From JALHSW01 sp963720675 (lineage in GTDB: Bacteria; Actinomycetota; Acidimicrobiia; IMCC26256; PALSA-555), in the NCBI GenBank assembly GCA_963720675.1, contig CAVRGH010000010.1, forward strand, positions 2,170,001 through 2,234,000: 64,000 nucleotides of DNA. Direction: 5' to 3'. Shown in pieces: positions 24,871 to 33,504 of the stretch. The position numbers and the translations under genes are program-made. Each line of letters starts with the position of its first letter. Within the stretch, counting starts at the first letter, position 1. Under the pieces are notes generated by a model. The model made no database searches and was not told the DNA's origin. It was given only the letters and a program-made list of their open reading frames with translations.

Positions 24871-27381
24871 TTACGGACCCTCGGACGAGCCCGCGACCTC
24901 CACGGGAGGAGGCTCGACCGCAGGCGGCTCCACCCCTTCGACGGCCCGGAAGATCAGGTCGTCACCATCGGGGTCGGCGTCCACGACGACCGTCTCGCCG
25001 GCGTGGAACTCCTTCCAGAGGATCTTCTCCGAGAGGGGGTCCTCGATGAGGCGTTGGATCGCGCGTCGCAGCGGTCGCGCTCCGAGCGTGGGGTCATAGC
25101 CGCGCTTGGCGAGCAGGAGCTTCGCCGCGTGGGTGAGCTCCAGGACGATGCCCTGGCCCTCGAGCTGCCCGGTCACCCGCTTGATCATCAGGTCGACGAT
25201 CGCCGTGACCTCTTCCTCGGTCAGCTCGGCGAACACGATCACGTCGTCGATGCGGTTCAGGAACTCGGGACGGAAGTGCCGCTTGAGCTCCTCCATCACC
25301 TTCTCCTTCATCTTCTCGTACGTGACCGCGGAGTCGGCCTTGCCGAAGCCGACGGCCGTCTTGCGCAGGTCGGCCGTGCCGAGGTTCGACGTCATGATGA
25401 TCACGGTGTTCTTGAAGTCGACGGTGCGACCCTGGGCGTCGGTCAGCCGCCCGTCCTCCAGGATCTGGAGGAGGGTGTTGAAGACGTCGGGATGGGCCTT
25501 CTCGATCTCGTCGAACAGCACGACGGAGAACGGCTTGCGACGCACGGCCTCGGTGAGCTGGCCGCCTTCGTCGTACCCGACGTAGCCGGGAGGCGAACCG
25601 ACGAGCCGCGACACCGTGTGCTTCTCCATGTACTCGGACATGTCGAGCTGGATCAGCGCGCCCTCGTCGCCGAAGAGGAACTCGGCGAGCGTCTTGGCGG
25701 TCTCGGTCTTCCCGACGCCGGAGGGGCCGAGGAAGATGAACGAGCCGGACGGACGCTTCGGGTCCTTCAGACCCGCGCGCGTGCGCCGGATCGCCTGGGA
25801 CACCGCCTTGATGGCGGGCTCCTGACCGACGATGCGCTTGTGCAGCTCGTCCTCCATGCGGAGGAGCTTGGCGGTCTCCTCCTCGGTGAGCTTGTAGACG
25901 GGGATGCCCGTCCAGAGCGCGAGGACCTCGGCGATCGACTCCTCGGTGACCTCGTTGAAGAGGTCGACGCCCTCACGCTGCGCGTCGGCCTCCTTGGCCA
26001 CGCGCTGCTCGAGCAGCTCCTTCTCGCGGTCGCGCAGCGAGGCCGCCTGCTCGAACTGCTGGCCCTCGATCGCCTCTTCCTTCTCGCGCCGGACCTTCGC
26101 GATCTCGTCCTCGAGCTCGCGGTAGTCGGGCGGCGCCTGCATGCGGCGCATGCGCAAGCGCGAGCCGGCCTCGTCGATGAGGTCGATCGCCTTGTCGGGG
26201 AGGTGCCGGTCGGAGATGTACCGGTCGGCGAGGTTCGCCGCGGCCACGACCGCCTGGTCGGTGATCGTGACCCGGTGGTGGGCCTCGTACCGGTCGCGCA
26301 GGCCCTTGAGGATCTCGATCGTGTGCGCGACCGACGGCTCCTCGACCTTGATCGGCTGGAAGCGGCGCTCGAGCGCGGCGTCCTTCTCCAGGTGCTTGCG
26401 GTACTCGTCGAGCGTGGTCGCACCGATGGTCTGGAGCTCACCACGGGCGAGCATCGGCTTGAGGATGCTCGCGGCGTCGATCGCACCTTCGGCCGCGCCG
26501 GCGCCGACGAGCGTGTGGAGCTCGTCGATGAAGAGGATGATGTCGCCGCGGGTGCGGATCTCCTTCAGGACCTTCTTGAGGCGCTCCTCGAAGTCACCGC
26601 GGTAGCGGGAGCCCGCCACCAGGGCACCGAGGTCGAGCGTGTAGAGCTGCTTGCCCGCGATGGTCTCGGGCACGTCGCCGCCGACGATGTCGGAGGCGAG
26701 ACCCTCGACGATCGCCGTCTTCCCGACGCCGGGCTCACCGATGAGCACCGGGTTGTTCTTGGTGCGGCGCGACAGCACCTGCATGACGCGCTCGATCTCC
26801 TTCTCGCGCCCGATGACCGGGTCGAGCTTCTTGTCGCGAGCGAGCGCGGTGAGGTTGCGGCCGAACTGGTCGAGCACGAGCGAACCGGACGGCTGCGCCT
26901 CGCCCGAACCACCGGCGCCCGGCGCAGCACCTTCCTTCGCACCCGCGTAGCCGGAGAGGAGCTGGATGACCTGCTGGCGCACCCGCGAGAGGTCCGCGCC
27001 GAGCTTGACGAGCACCTGCGCGGCGACGCCTTCGCCTTCTCGGATCAACCCGAGGAGGATGTGCTCGGTACCGATGTAGTTGTGCCCGAGCTGGAGCGCC
27101 TCGCGGAGCGAGAGCTCGAGGACCTTCTTGGCGCGGGGCGTGAACGGGATGTGGCCCGACGGTGCCTGCCCGCCGTGACCGATGATCTCCTCGACCTGGG
27201 CGCGCACGGCCTCCAGGGAGATGCCGAGCGACTCGAGCGCCTTGGCCGCGACGCCTTCACCCTCGTGGATCAAGCCGAGCAGGATGTGCTCGGTGCCGAT
27301 GTAGTTGTGGTTGAGCAGGCGCGCTTCCTCTTGCGCCAGCACCACCACTCGTCGGGCTCGGTCGGTGAAACGTTCGAACAC
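24871..27381 (-). CDS. clpC: ATP-dependent Clp protease ATP-binding subunit ClpC
   Basis: 836 residues. Two N-terminal Clp repeats (YIGTEHILLGLIHEGEGVAA and its second copy about 75 residues on) bind adaptors. AAA module 1 has GEPGVGKTAIVEGLA, the middle domain a UVR-type helix (FEQAASLRDREKELLEQ), and AAA module 2 GPSGVGKTETAKTLAEFL. It unfolds proteins for ClpP. The GTG at 27381 follows AGAGGGAG. The length and layout match Mycobacterium ClpC1. clpP is not in this window. An inverted repeat 80 bp upstream may be a control site. Confidence 0.97.
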   Translation of the reverse strand: MFERFTDRARRVVVLAQEEARLLNHNYIGTEHILLGLIHEGEGVAAKALESLGISLEAVRAQVEEIIGHGGQAPSGHIPFTPRAKKVLELSLREALQLGHNYIGTEHILLGLIREGEGVAAQVLVKLGADLSRVRQQVIQLLSGYAGAKEGAAPGAGGSGEAQPSGSLVLDQFGRNLTALARDKKLDPVIGREKEIERVMQVLSRRTKNNPVLIGEPGVGKTAIVEGLASDIVGGDVPETIAGKQLYTLDLGALVAGSRYRGDFEERLKKVLKEIRTRGDIILFIDELHTLVGAGAAEGAIDAASILKPMLARGELQTIGATTLDEYRKHLEKDAALERRFQPIKVEEPSVAHTIEILKGLRDRYEAHHRVTITDQAVVAAANLADRYISDRHLPDKAIDLIDEAGSRLRMRRMQAPPDYRELEDEIAKVRREKEEAIEGQQFEQAASLRDREKELLEQRVAKEADAQREGVDLFNEVTEESIAEVLALWTGIPVYKLTEEETAKLLRMEDELHKRIVGQEPAIKAVSQAIRRTRAGLKDPKRPSGSFIFLGPSGVGKTETAKTLAEFLFGDEGALIQLDMSEYMEKHTVSRLVGSPPGYVGYDEGGQLTEAVRRKPFSVVLFDEIEKAHPDVFNTLLQILEDGRLTDAQGRTVDFKNTVIIMTSNLGTADLRKTAVGFGKADSAVTYEKMKEKVMEELKRHFRPEFLNRIDDVIVFAELTEEEVTAIVDLMIKRVTGQLEGQGIVLELTHAAKLLLAKRGYDPTLGARPLRRAIQRLIEDPLSEKILWKEFHAGETVVVDADPDGDDLIFRAVEGVEPPAVEPPPVEVAGSSEGP

Positions 27382-27462
27382 GTGGCTCCCTCTCGCGTGA
27401 GGCGCCGGTTCCGGCCCCTCCCTGCGTCCGACCCATCTGGTGGATGATTCGAGACGAAGGGA

Positions 27463-27479
27463 GGTGTCGGATTGACACC
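27463..27479. promoter_or_regulatory. Inverted repeat upstream of clpC, candidate operator
   Basis: GGTGTC-GGATT-GACACC is a perfect 6-bp inverted repeat with a 5-bp spacer, about 80 bp before the clpC start. It does not match the ClgR or HspR sites I know, so the factor is open. Confidence 0.35.
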
Positions 27480-27673
27480 CTCAGTCTATGAGGTCGGGTC
27501 GGTCATCTTCTTCGCATGCTCATCGGCAGGTTCGGGGGTGCAGGTGAGCCCGGACCTCGGGCCGGGGGAGGTGAACAGCACCGGAAGTCGTCGGTTTCTT
27601 CCCGATCGGGAGCGGTTTCCCGTCACCCCGCCCCGGGAGGACCTCCGGCTTGGAAGAGATCGACGGGGCGCCG

Positions 27674-27679
27674 TAGCGT
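27674..27679 (+). promoter_or_regulatory. Putative -10 element, leaderless prenyl synthase gene
   Basis: TAGCGT ends 6 nt before the ATG at 27686; no Shine-Dalgarno is present. Confidence 0.5.
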
Positions 27680-27685
27680 GGACCC

Positions 27686-28663
27686 ATGACGCTGGCCGAG
27701 ACCCTGGCGCTCGCGCCGCTGGCCGGCGACCTCGAACGAGTCGAAGCGGCGCTGCGCAGCTCCGTGCAGCACGAGGACCAGTTCCTCGGCGAGGTCGGGG
27801 CCCACCTCATCCAGGCCGGCGGCAAGCGGATCCGCCCCACCCTCACGCTGTGCGCGGCGTACGCAGCCGGCGGGGGCGACCACTCGGTCAGCGACGACGT
27901 GATCACCGGCTCGGTGGCCTGCGAGCTCGTGCACCTCGGCTCGTTGCACCACGACGACGTGATCGACGAGGCCGAGACCCGTCGTGGCGTCCCCAGCGTC
28001 AACGCCCGCTGGAGCAACATCGTCGCGATCCTCTCGGGCGACTTCCTGCTCGCCCGCGCGTCGTCGCTCGCCGCGTCGCTCGGTGCCGAGGTCGCCGGTC
28101 TCCTCGCCGACACGATCGGCGAGCTGTGCCGCGGGCAGGTGCTCGAGCTCCAGCACCTCTTCGACGTCACCCGCTCCGAGGAGGACTACGCCTCCGCGAT
28201 CGAGGGCAAGACCGCCTCGCTGTTCGCGACTTCGGCCCGGATCGGGGGCATGGTCTCGGGCGTCGACGAGCCGACGCTCGACGCGCTCACCCGCTTCGGC
28301 CACCACCTCGGGATGTGCTTCCAGGTGGTCGACGACGTGCTCGACCTCACGGCCAGCGACGAAGCGCTCGGCAAGCCGGCCGGGCAGGACCTCGTCGAGG
28401 GCATCTACACCCTGCCCGTGATCTACGCGCTGGCCGAGAGCGACGAGCTCCGTGCCCTCTTGGGCGGTCCCCTCGACGGCACCCGGCGCGACCAGGCCCG
28501 GAGCCTGGCCACCGCCCACGGCGCGGTGGACGCCGCGCTCGCGGTCGCCCGCGACCATGCCACCAAGGCGAGCGAAGCGCTCGCCGGGGCCGACGAGCTC
28601 GCGACCGACGTCACCGCCGGGCTACGACGCCTCGTCGACGGACTCGTCAGCCGCGAGAGCTAG
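27686..28663 (+). CDS. Polyprenyl diphosphate synthase (trans-type)
   Basis: 325 residues. GGKRIRPTLTL binds the allylic diphosphate, LHHDDVIDEAETRRG is the first aspartate-rich motif, and FQVVDDVLDLTASDEALGKP the second with the KP signature. The residues before the first motif (SLH) are small, which suggests a medium-to-long chain product, as for menaquinone side chains (hepta- to nonaprenyl). The chain length cannot be told. It ends with a 17-bp overlap with the convergent SGNH gene. Confidence 0.9.
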   Translation: MTLAETLALAPLAGDLERVEAALRSSVQHEDQFLGEVGAHLIQAGGKRIRPTLTLCAAYAAGGGDHSVSDDVITGSVACELVHLGSLHHDDVIDEAETRRGVPSVNARWSNIVAILSGDFLLARASSLAASLGAEVAGLLADTIGELCRGQVLELQHLFDVTRSEEDYASAIEGKTASLFATSARIGGMVSGVDEPTLDALTRFGHHLGMCFQVVDDVLDLTASDEALGKPAGQDLVEGIYTLPVIYALAESDELRALLGGPLDGTRRDQARSLATAHGAVDAALAVARDHATKASEALAGADELATDVTAGLRRLVDGLVSRES

Positions 28664-29345
28664 TCCCCGCAGCCCCGCACGCGATCGCCCGCGCACCGAT
28701 CGCGTCGGCCGCGGAGTCCCGGATCGCGTCGGCGAACGAGGCCATCCCCTTCGCGGTGAAGTGCAGCCGGTCATCGCGCAACAGCTCGGGGTTCGCGGTG
28801 AGCACCGGCGTGCGGTCGAGCACGGTGAGGGTCGGCCACCGGGTCGGCGCGGCGCGGATCGCGGCGTTGACCACCGTCGCGCCGCCCGGGACCTCGAGCG
28901 GTCGCGGGTCGACGTGCGTCACCCAGACCACCGGTCGGTCCCCCAGCGCTGTCATCATCCGGTCCAGCCGCGCGGAGAACGCATCGACGTCGGCACGTGA
29001 CGACGTGTCGTTCGTCCCGAGTGCGACGACCACGACGTCGGGATCGGCATCGAGGAGCCCCGGCAGCTTTCCCAGCCAGTAGGCGTCGAGGTCCTTGAGC
29101 CCCAGGCCGGGGTAGGAGCTGAGCGTCGGCGCGAACCCGCCCTTCGACAGCGCGCCCTCCACCTGCTCGCTCGACTCGAAGAGGTTCGAGTCGCCGAGGA
29201 CGAGCACGCGGACCGGACGGTCGGTACCACGCACACACGGACCGTTCGTGTCGGCTGCGTCGTCGCTCCCGCCGCACGACGCGAAGGTGGTGACCGAGGC
29301 CAGCACGACCAGCACGACCAGCGCGGCGAGCGCGCGTCGCGTCAC
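28647..29345 (-). CDS. SGNH/GDSL-family hydrolase, putative lipoprotein
   Basis: 232 residues. The signal helix ALAALVVLVVLASVTTFASC ends in a lipobox-like site with Cys at about 24. LVLGDSNLFE gives the catalytic Ser block (GDSN), VVALGTNDTSSR the oxyanion Asn, and DRLHFTAKGM the Asp-x2-His pair. The fold is that of secreted esterases or acyl-O-acetyltransferase-type hydrolases; the substrate is not known. The start overlaps the stop of the alpha/beta hydrolase upstream by 4 bp, so both are in one operon. Confidence 0.85.
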   Translation of the reverse strand: MTRRALAALVVLVVLASVTTFASCGGSDDAADTNGPCVRGTDRPVRVLVLGDSNLFESSEQVEGALSKGGFAPTLSSYPGLGLKDLDAYWLGKLPGLLDADPDVVVVALGTNDTSSRADVDAFSARLDRMMTALGDRPVVWVTHVDPRPLEVPGGATVVNAAIRAAPTRWPTLTVLDRTPVLTANPELLRDDRLHFTAKGMASFADAIRDSAADAIGARAIACGAAGTSSRG

Positions 29346-30166
29346 GACGCTTTGCGGACGGGCACTGCGATCTCTGCGAGGAACTCGAGGACGGCGCGGT
29401 TGTACGCGTTGGGCGCTTCGACCATCAGCGCGTGCGCTGCGCCCCGGAGCTCGACCAGTCGCGACGTCGGGATCAGCTCGTGGAGCTCCTCGGCGTCACC
29501 GAGCGGGGTCAGGAGATCCTGGGTGCCGGTGATCACGAGCGTCGGCGCCCTGATGCCCTCGAGCTCGAAGCGGACCTCGTCATCGACCGCGAGGATCGCC
29601 TCGACCTGGGCCACGAAGTTCTCGGGCGTCGCGCCCAGCACGATGCGGGCCATGAGGTTGAGCCAGACGCCGAACCGGCGCTGGAGGCGCGGCCCGACGA
29701 GCCAGCGCAGGCCCTCGCCGGACATCGCCGACATGCCGCGGTCGCTCACGGCCTCGGCCCACTCGGTGAGCAGCTCACGACGCCACTCGGGATTCCGGCA
29801 GGCCGTGCAGGCGAGCGTGAGGGAACGCACCCGATCGGGGTGGTTCACCGCGAGGATCTGGGAGATGGCACCGCCCATCGATGCACCCATCACGTGCGCG
29901 CGCTCGACGCCCTCGGCGTCGAGCACCGCGATCGCGTCGGCCGCCATCTGCTCGAGCGAGAACGGTCGCGGCGCGTCGGCGGTGCCACCCACCCCGCGGT
30001 TGTCGACGGCGAGGCAGCGGAACCGACGCCGGAACGCCATGCGTTGCAGCGCCCAACCGCGCGAGTCCGAACCCAGGCCCTGGATCATCAGGACCGTCTC
30101 GCCCTCCGAGGGTCCGTACGCCTCGTAGGCGATCTCGGTGCCGTCGGTGCCGACCACGGACCTCAT
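29342..30166 (-). CDS. Alpha/beta hydrolase
   Basis: 274 residues. The fold-typical start VLMIQGLGSDSRGW carries the oxyanion loop, DNRGVGGTADAP the next conserved turn, GASMGGAISQIL the nucleophile Ser elbow, GTQDLLTP the acid Asp and GAAHALM the His. It could be an esterase, lactonase or C-C hydrolase. It lies 22 bp downstream of the acyltransferase gene and overlaps the SGNH gene, so the epimerase-acyltransferase-hydrolase-esterase row is probably one transcript, pointing to lipid or envelope work. Confidence 0.85.
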   Translation of the reverse strand: MRSVVGTDGTEIAYEAYGPSEGETVLMIQGLGSDSRGWALQRMAFRRRFRCLAVDNRGVGGTADAPRPFSLEQMAADAIAVLDAEGVERAHVMGASMGGAISQILAVNHPDRVRSLTLACTACRNPEWRRELLTEWAEAVSDRGMSAMSGEGLRWLVGPRLQRRFGVWLNLMARIVLGATPENFVAQVEAILAVDDEVRFELEGIRAPTLVITGTQDLLTPLGDAEELHELIPTSRLVELRGAAHALMVEAPNAYNRAVLEFLAEIAVPVRKAS

Positions 30167-30188
30167 CCCACGCCCCTGCCCGGTCGAC

Positions 30189-30917
30189 TCACCGTGCCGG
30201 CTCCGGTCGGATCGGGTCGTCGAGCAGCGCGCGCACCGCGTCGCGCACCTGCTCGGCGAGCTCCGCCGCAGCGAGCTGGTCGTGCGGCCGGGTCCCCGAC
30301 GGCGGGAGCAGGGGTGCGCCCACGACGACGCGCCAGGGACGCAGCGCCAGGTTGAACGGACCGCCGGGACGCACCGCCACCGGCACCACCGGGAATCCGA
30401 GTGTGGCCGCGACGAGCGACCGGGGTGCTTCGCCCGCGCCGCGCAACCAGGTCATGCCGAGCGGGGCGGCGATCAGGTGTCCGGCGCGGAGGATGGCGGC
30501 GACGTCGTCGGGGCGGTAGCCGACAGCGCCGAGCTTGCGCGCCGCCGGGCCGAGCAGCGGGACCTCGGGGGCGCCGGCGATCCGGAGCCGGCGGCCCGCG
30601 GCGCGTCGCACCGCGAGCCCGAGCACGAGCGGCTCGACCACGCCGAACCCGCGGTTCGAGACGAGCAGCGCAGGACCGGAGCGCGGGAGGTGCTCCGCGC
30701 CCTCGACCCGTTCGCGGATGAGGGCCGCCGGGATCGGCGCGACGAGATCCATGAGGTGCGGGTCGCCACCGAACTGGTCGATGGCGTACCGCCCGTCGAG
30801 CCGACGGCGGGCCGCGGCGATGAGCGAGTCGGTCGCGAGCACGCGGTCGGCGTCGATCCCGTAGTTCGGCAGCGCGACCGGTGCCGAACCACTGCTGCGA
30901 TCCGCGGCGACGCTCAT
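30189..30917 (-). CDS. PlsC-like acyltransferase (Rv0502-type)
   Basis: 242 residues from ATG 30917. EGAEHLPRSGPALLVSNRGFG takes the place of the usual His-x4-Asp block of glycerolipid acyltransferases: the motif reads SNRGFGVVEP, so the catalytic pair is altered. PEVPLLGPAARKLGAV and FPVVPVAV match later blocks. The pairing with an epimerase that overlaps by 4 bp is that of mycobacterial galE2-Rv0502. The altered catalytic block leaves true acyltransfer uncertain. Confidence 0.7.
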   Translation of the reverse strand: MSVAADRSSGSAPVALPNYGIDADRVLATDSLIAAARRRLDGRYAIDQFGGDPHLMDLVAPIPAALIRERVEGAEHLPRSGPALLVSNRGFGVVEPLVLGLAVRRAAGRRLRIAGAPEVPLLGPAARKLGAVGYRPDDVAAILRAGHLIAAPLGMTWLRGAGEAPRSLVAATLGFPVVPVAVRPGGPFNLALRPWRVVVGAPLLPPSGTRPHDQLAAAELAEQVRDAVRALLDDPIRPEPAR

Positions 30918-31888
30918 GCCACTCTCCTCCCCCGGTCGGCGAGGGGCGTGACCGTGGCCCACTCGTAGAGGTCGGCGAGCACCTCCTGGGTCGGGACGAC
31001 GAAGCCCAGCTCGAGCTCCTCGATCGCCCGCCCCCCGTCGGCCGTCCGCCCGTGCTGGAGCAGCTCGAGCACGTGGTGCGGCATCGGCGCCCCGAAGAGC
31101 TCGACCGCGCGACAGGCGGCACCCCACCCGGGGCCGACGACCGGCACCGGGATCCGGCCGCCGAAGCGGACGGCTTGCCAGGGACTCGTCGCGCCGGGGC
31201 CCACGATGTTGAGGGGGCCGTCGTGCCCACGCATCAAGGCCTCGACCATGGCGCGCGCCGCGTCGTCACGATCGAGCAACGAGAAGGGCGGGTCGGCGAA
31301 CGCGGGCACCGGCACGGCCGGGAGCCGGAGCACGCGGCCGAGCGGACTGGGGACGTGCGACCCGGCGACGACGGCGTACCGCAGCGCGGCAGTCGCCACC
31401 CCGTGCCGGCGACCGATGCCCGCGGCGACGGACTCGACCTCGATGCACATGCGCCCGTAGCGACTCGTCGGGGCGAGCGGTGCGTCCTCGTCGGGCACGA
31501 GCGGTCGACCGCGACCCCGGCCGTAGACGACGAGACCACTGCGCACGACCACACGCTCGAGGGCACCGGCGCGAGCCGCTGCACCCAGCGCGTGGACCGT
31601 GCAGGCCTCCGTCGCGGCGTCGGCATCGCGCGGCGACATGCGGGAGTCGGGCTCGTAGACACCGAAGTGTGCCACCGCCGTCGGAGCGAACTCCGTGACG
31701 AACGCGACGAGCCGGTCGCGGTCGCGCGGGTCGATGCGCTTGAAGGTGGCGTGGCGGAGGCGGCGCCGCGGCGGGACGAAGTCGAAGCCCGCGATCTCGG
31801 TGACCTCGGGGCGCTCCTCGAGCATCTGGGCGACGCGCGTCCCGAGCTCCCCACCCATGCCCGTGACCAGGACCCGCATCGAGCTCAC
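30914..31888 (-). CDS. NAD-dependent epimerase/dehydratase (GalE2-like)
   Basis: 324 residues of the extended SDR family. VLVTGMGGELGTRVAQML is the Rossmann glycine motif (GxxGxxG), and a Tyr-x3-Lys pair is not clear: RYGRMCIEVE stands where YxxxK should be, with Met/Cys in place of Lys. That makes a classical epimerase reaction doubtful. The product is otherwise close in size and context to mycobacterial GalE2 next to Rv0502. It overlaps lysS upstream and the acyltransferase downstream by 4 bp each. Confidence 0.75.
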   Translation of the reverse strand: MSSMRVLVTGMGGELGTRVAQMLEERPEVTEIAGFDFVPPRRRLRHATFKRIDPRDRDRLVAFVTEFAPTAVAHFGVYEPDSRMSPRDADAATEACTVHALGAAARAGALERVVVRSGLVVYGRGRGRPLVPDEDAPLAPTSRYGRMCIEVESVAAGIGRRHGVATAALRYAVVAGSHVPSPLGRVLRLPAVPVPAFADPPFSLLDRDDAARAMVEALMRGHDGPLNIVGPGATSPWQAVRFGGRIPVPVVGPGWGAACRAVELFGAPMPHHVLELLQHGRTADGGRAIEELELGFVVPTQEVLADLYEWATVTPLADRGRRVA

Positions 31889-33426
31889 CCCCCTCCCGAA
31901 CCGGGATCCGGCCCGGGATCCGGCTCCGTGTCCGGACCACCAGCATCGCCGCTCTCGGGGCGCAGGTGGGGGAACAGGATGACCTCGCGGATCGACGAGA
32001 CGCCCGCGATCAGCATCACCAGCCGATCGATGCCGATCCCGAGGCCCCCACAGGGCGGGAGGCCGTACTCCAGGGCTCGCACGTAGTCCTCGTCGACACC
32101 GTGGGCCTCGTCGTCGCCCGCGGCCGCCAGCTGCTCCTGGGCCTCGAAGCGCTCCCGCTGGTCGATCGGGTCGTTCAGCTCGCTGAAGGCGTTCCCCAGC
32201 TCCCGGCCCAGGACGACCGCCTCGAAGCGCTCGACCAGTGCGGGGTCGTCGCGGTGGACGCGTGCGAGCGGGGAGACCTCGCGGGGGTAGTCCAGGACGA
32301 ACACCGGTCCGGTGAGGTTCGGTTCGACGGTCTTCTCGTACAGCTCGAGCACGAGCTTGCCGGGACCCCAGCCGGGTTCGTGCGGCACGTCATGGGCGTC
32401 GCAGATCGCCTCGAGCTCGGAGACCGGCATCGTCGGATGGACGTCGGCGCCGGTTGCCTCGCGGATGAGGTCGATCATCGGCGTGCGCGGCCACGGCGGC
32501 GCGAGGTCGACCTCGACGCCCTCGACCGCCACGACGGTGGAGCCCGTCGCCGCGAGCGCGCACTCGGAGACCAGCTCCTCGACGAGCACCATGATGTCGG
32601 TGTAGTCGGCGAAGGCCTCGTAGAGCTCGAGCATCGTGAACTCGGGGTTGTGGCGCGTCGACAGGCCCTCGTTGCGGAAGACGCGACCGATCTCGTAGAC
32701 GCGCTCCAACCCACCCACCAGGAGCCGCTTGAGGTGCAGCTCGAGCGCGATTCGCAACGAGAGTGGCATCTCCAGCGCGTTGTGGTGCGTGTTGAACGGT
32801 CTGGCCGCGGCGCCACCGGCCTGCTCGTGCAGGACCGGCGTCTCGACCTCGACGTAGCGACGAGCAGCGAGGAACCGACGGATCGTCGCGATGATCTCGA
32901 AGCGGATCGCGAACACGCGCCGCGCGTCGTCGTTGGCGATGAGATCGACGTAGCGCTGGCGGAACCGCGTGTCGACGTCGGCGAGCCCGTGCCACTTCTC
33001 CGGCATCGGGCGCAGGGCCTTCGACAGCAGCGTGAACTCGCGGACCTTCACCGAGAGCTCGCCCTTGCGCGTCTTCATCACCGCGCCCTCGACGCCGACC
33101 CAGTCGCCCAGGTCCAGGTCGTCGAACGCGACGTGGCGTTGCTCACCGAGCTCCGCGCGGGATACGAAGAGCTGGATCGACCCGGCGCCGTCGCGCACGG
33201 TCGCGAACGTGAGCTTGCCCTGGCGGCGAAGGAGGAGGACGCGCCCGGCGATGCGCACGACGTCGTCCGTCTCTGCACCCGCCTCGAGGTGGTCCCAGTG
33301 CTCCACGAGCTCGGCGGTCGTGTGGGTCCGGTCGAACCGGACCGGGTACGGCTCCGCACCCGCCGCACGCAGCGCCTCGACCTTCGCCAGCCGCCGCGTG
33401 CGCTCGTCGAGCGGGCCGTCACTCAT
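31885..33426 (-). CDS. lysS: Lysine--tRNA ligase (class II)
   Basis: 513 residues. An OB-fold anticodon domain (RIAGRVLLLRRQGKLTFATV) comes first; the class II core has motif 2 in FRNEGLSTRHNPEFTMLE and motif 3 in GLGIGIDRLVMLIAG. It charges tRNA-Lys. The last 20 residues are an acidic Pro/Asp/Gly tail (PDTEPDPGPDPGSGGG), built on short GATCCGG-like DNA repeats. A palindromic element stands in the 78 bp between coaX and this gene. Confidence 0.96.
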   Translation of the reverse strand: MSDGPLDERTRRLAKVEALRAAGAEPYPVRFDRTHTTAELVEHWDHLEAGAETDDVVRIAGRVLLLRRQGKLTFATVRDGAGSIQLFVSRAELGEQRHVAFDDLDLGDWVGVEGAVMKTRKGELSVKVREFTLLSKALRPMPEKWHGLADVDTRFRQRYVDLIANDDARRVFAIRFEIIATIRRFLAARRYVEVETPVLHEQAGGAAARPFNTHHNALEMPLSLRIALELHLKRLLVGGLERVYEIGRVFRNEGLSTRHNPEFTMLELYEAFADYTDIMVLVEELVSECALAATGSTVVAVEGVEVDLAPPWPRTPMIDLIREATGADVHPTMPVSELEAICDAHDVPHEPGWGPGKLVLELYEKTVEPNLTGPVFVLDYPREVSPLARVHRDDPALVERFEAVVLGRELGNAFSELNDPIDQRERFEAQEQLAAAGDDEAHGVDEDYVRALEYGLPPCGGLGIGIDRLVMLIAGVSSIREVILFPHLRPESGDAGGPDTEPDPGPDPGSGGG

Positions 33427-33437
33427 GACCCACCCCA

Positions 33438-33497
33438 GAGGTGTTTTGGCGTCGCTGAGGTCGTCTCAGGCACCCAACACTGACGCAAAAACACCTC
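33438..33497. repeat. 60-bp palindromic element between coaX and lysS
   Basis: The arms 33438-33453 and 33482-33497 are 16 bp each and pair with one mismatch (GAGGTGTTTT ... AAAACACCTC). Inside, CTGAG-GTCGT-CTCAG makes a second small hairpin. The arms are T/A-rich, unlike the surrounding sequence. It may be an RNA structure, a terminator-like attenuator ahead of lysS, or a copy of a dispersed palindromic repeat. Confidence 0.8.
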
Positions 33498-33504
33498 GTG
33501 ATCG

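Larger units (their letters stand above)
27382..27685. other. Divergent intergenic region between clpC and the polyprenyl synthase gene
   Basis: 304 bp without a gene. It holds a perfect inverted repeat at 27463-27479, the leaderless promoter of the prenyl synthase near 27674, and the clpC ribosome-binding site. I see no further coding region and no clear clpC -10/-35 pair. Confidence 0.6.

Noticed and set aside
22585..27447. A 1,620-codon open frame on the plus strand
   Set aside because: It is antisense to the methyltransferase, lipoprotein and clpC genes. The minus-strand proteins have clear family motifs, so this one is a shadow.
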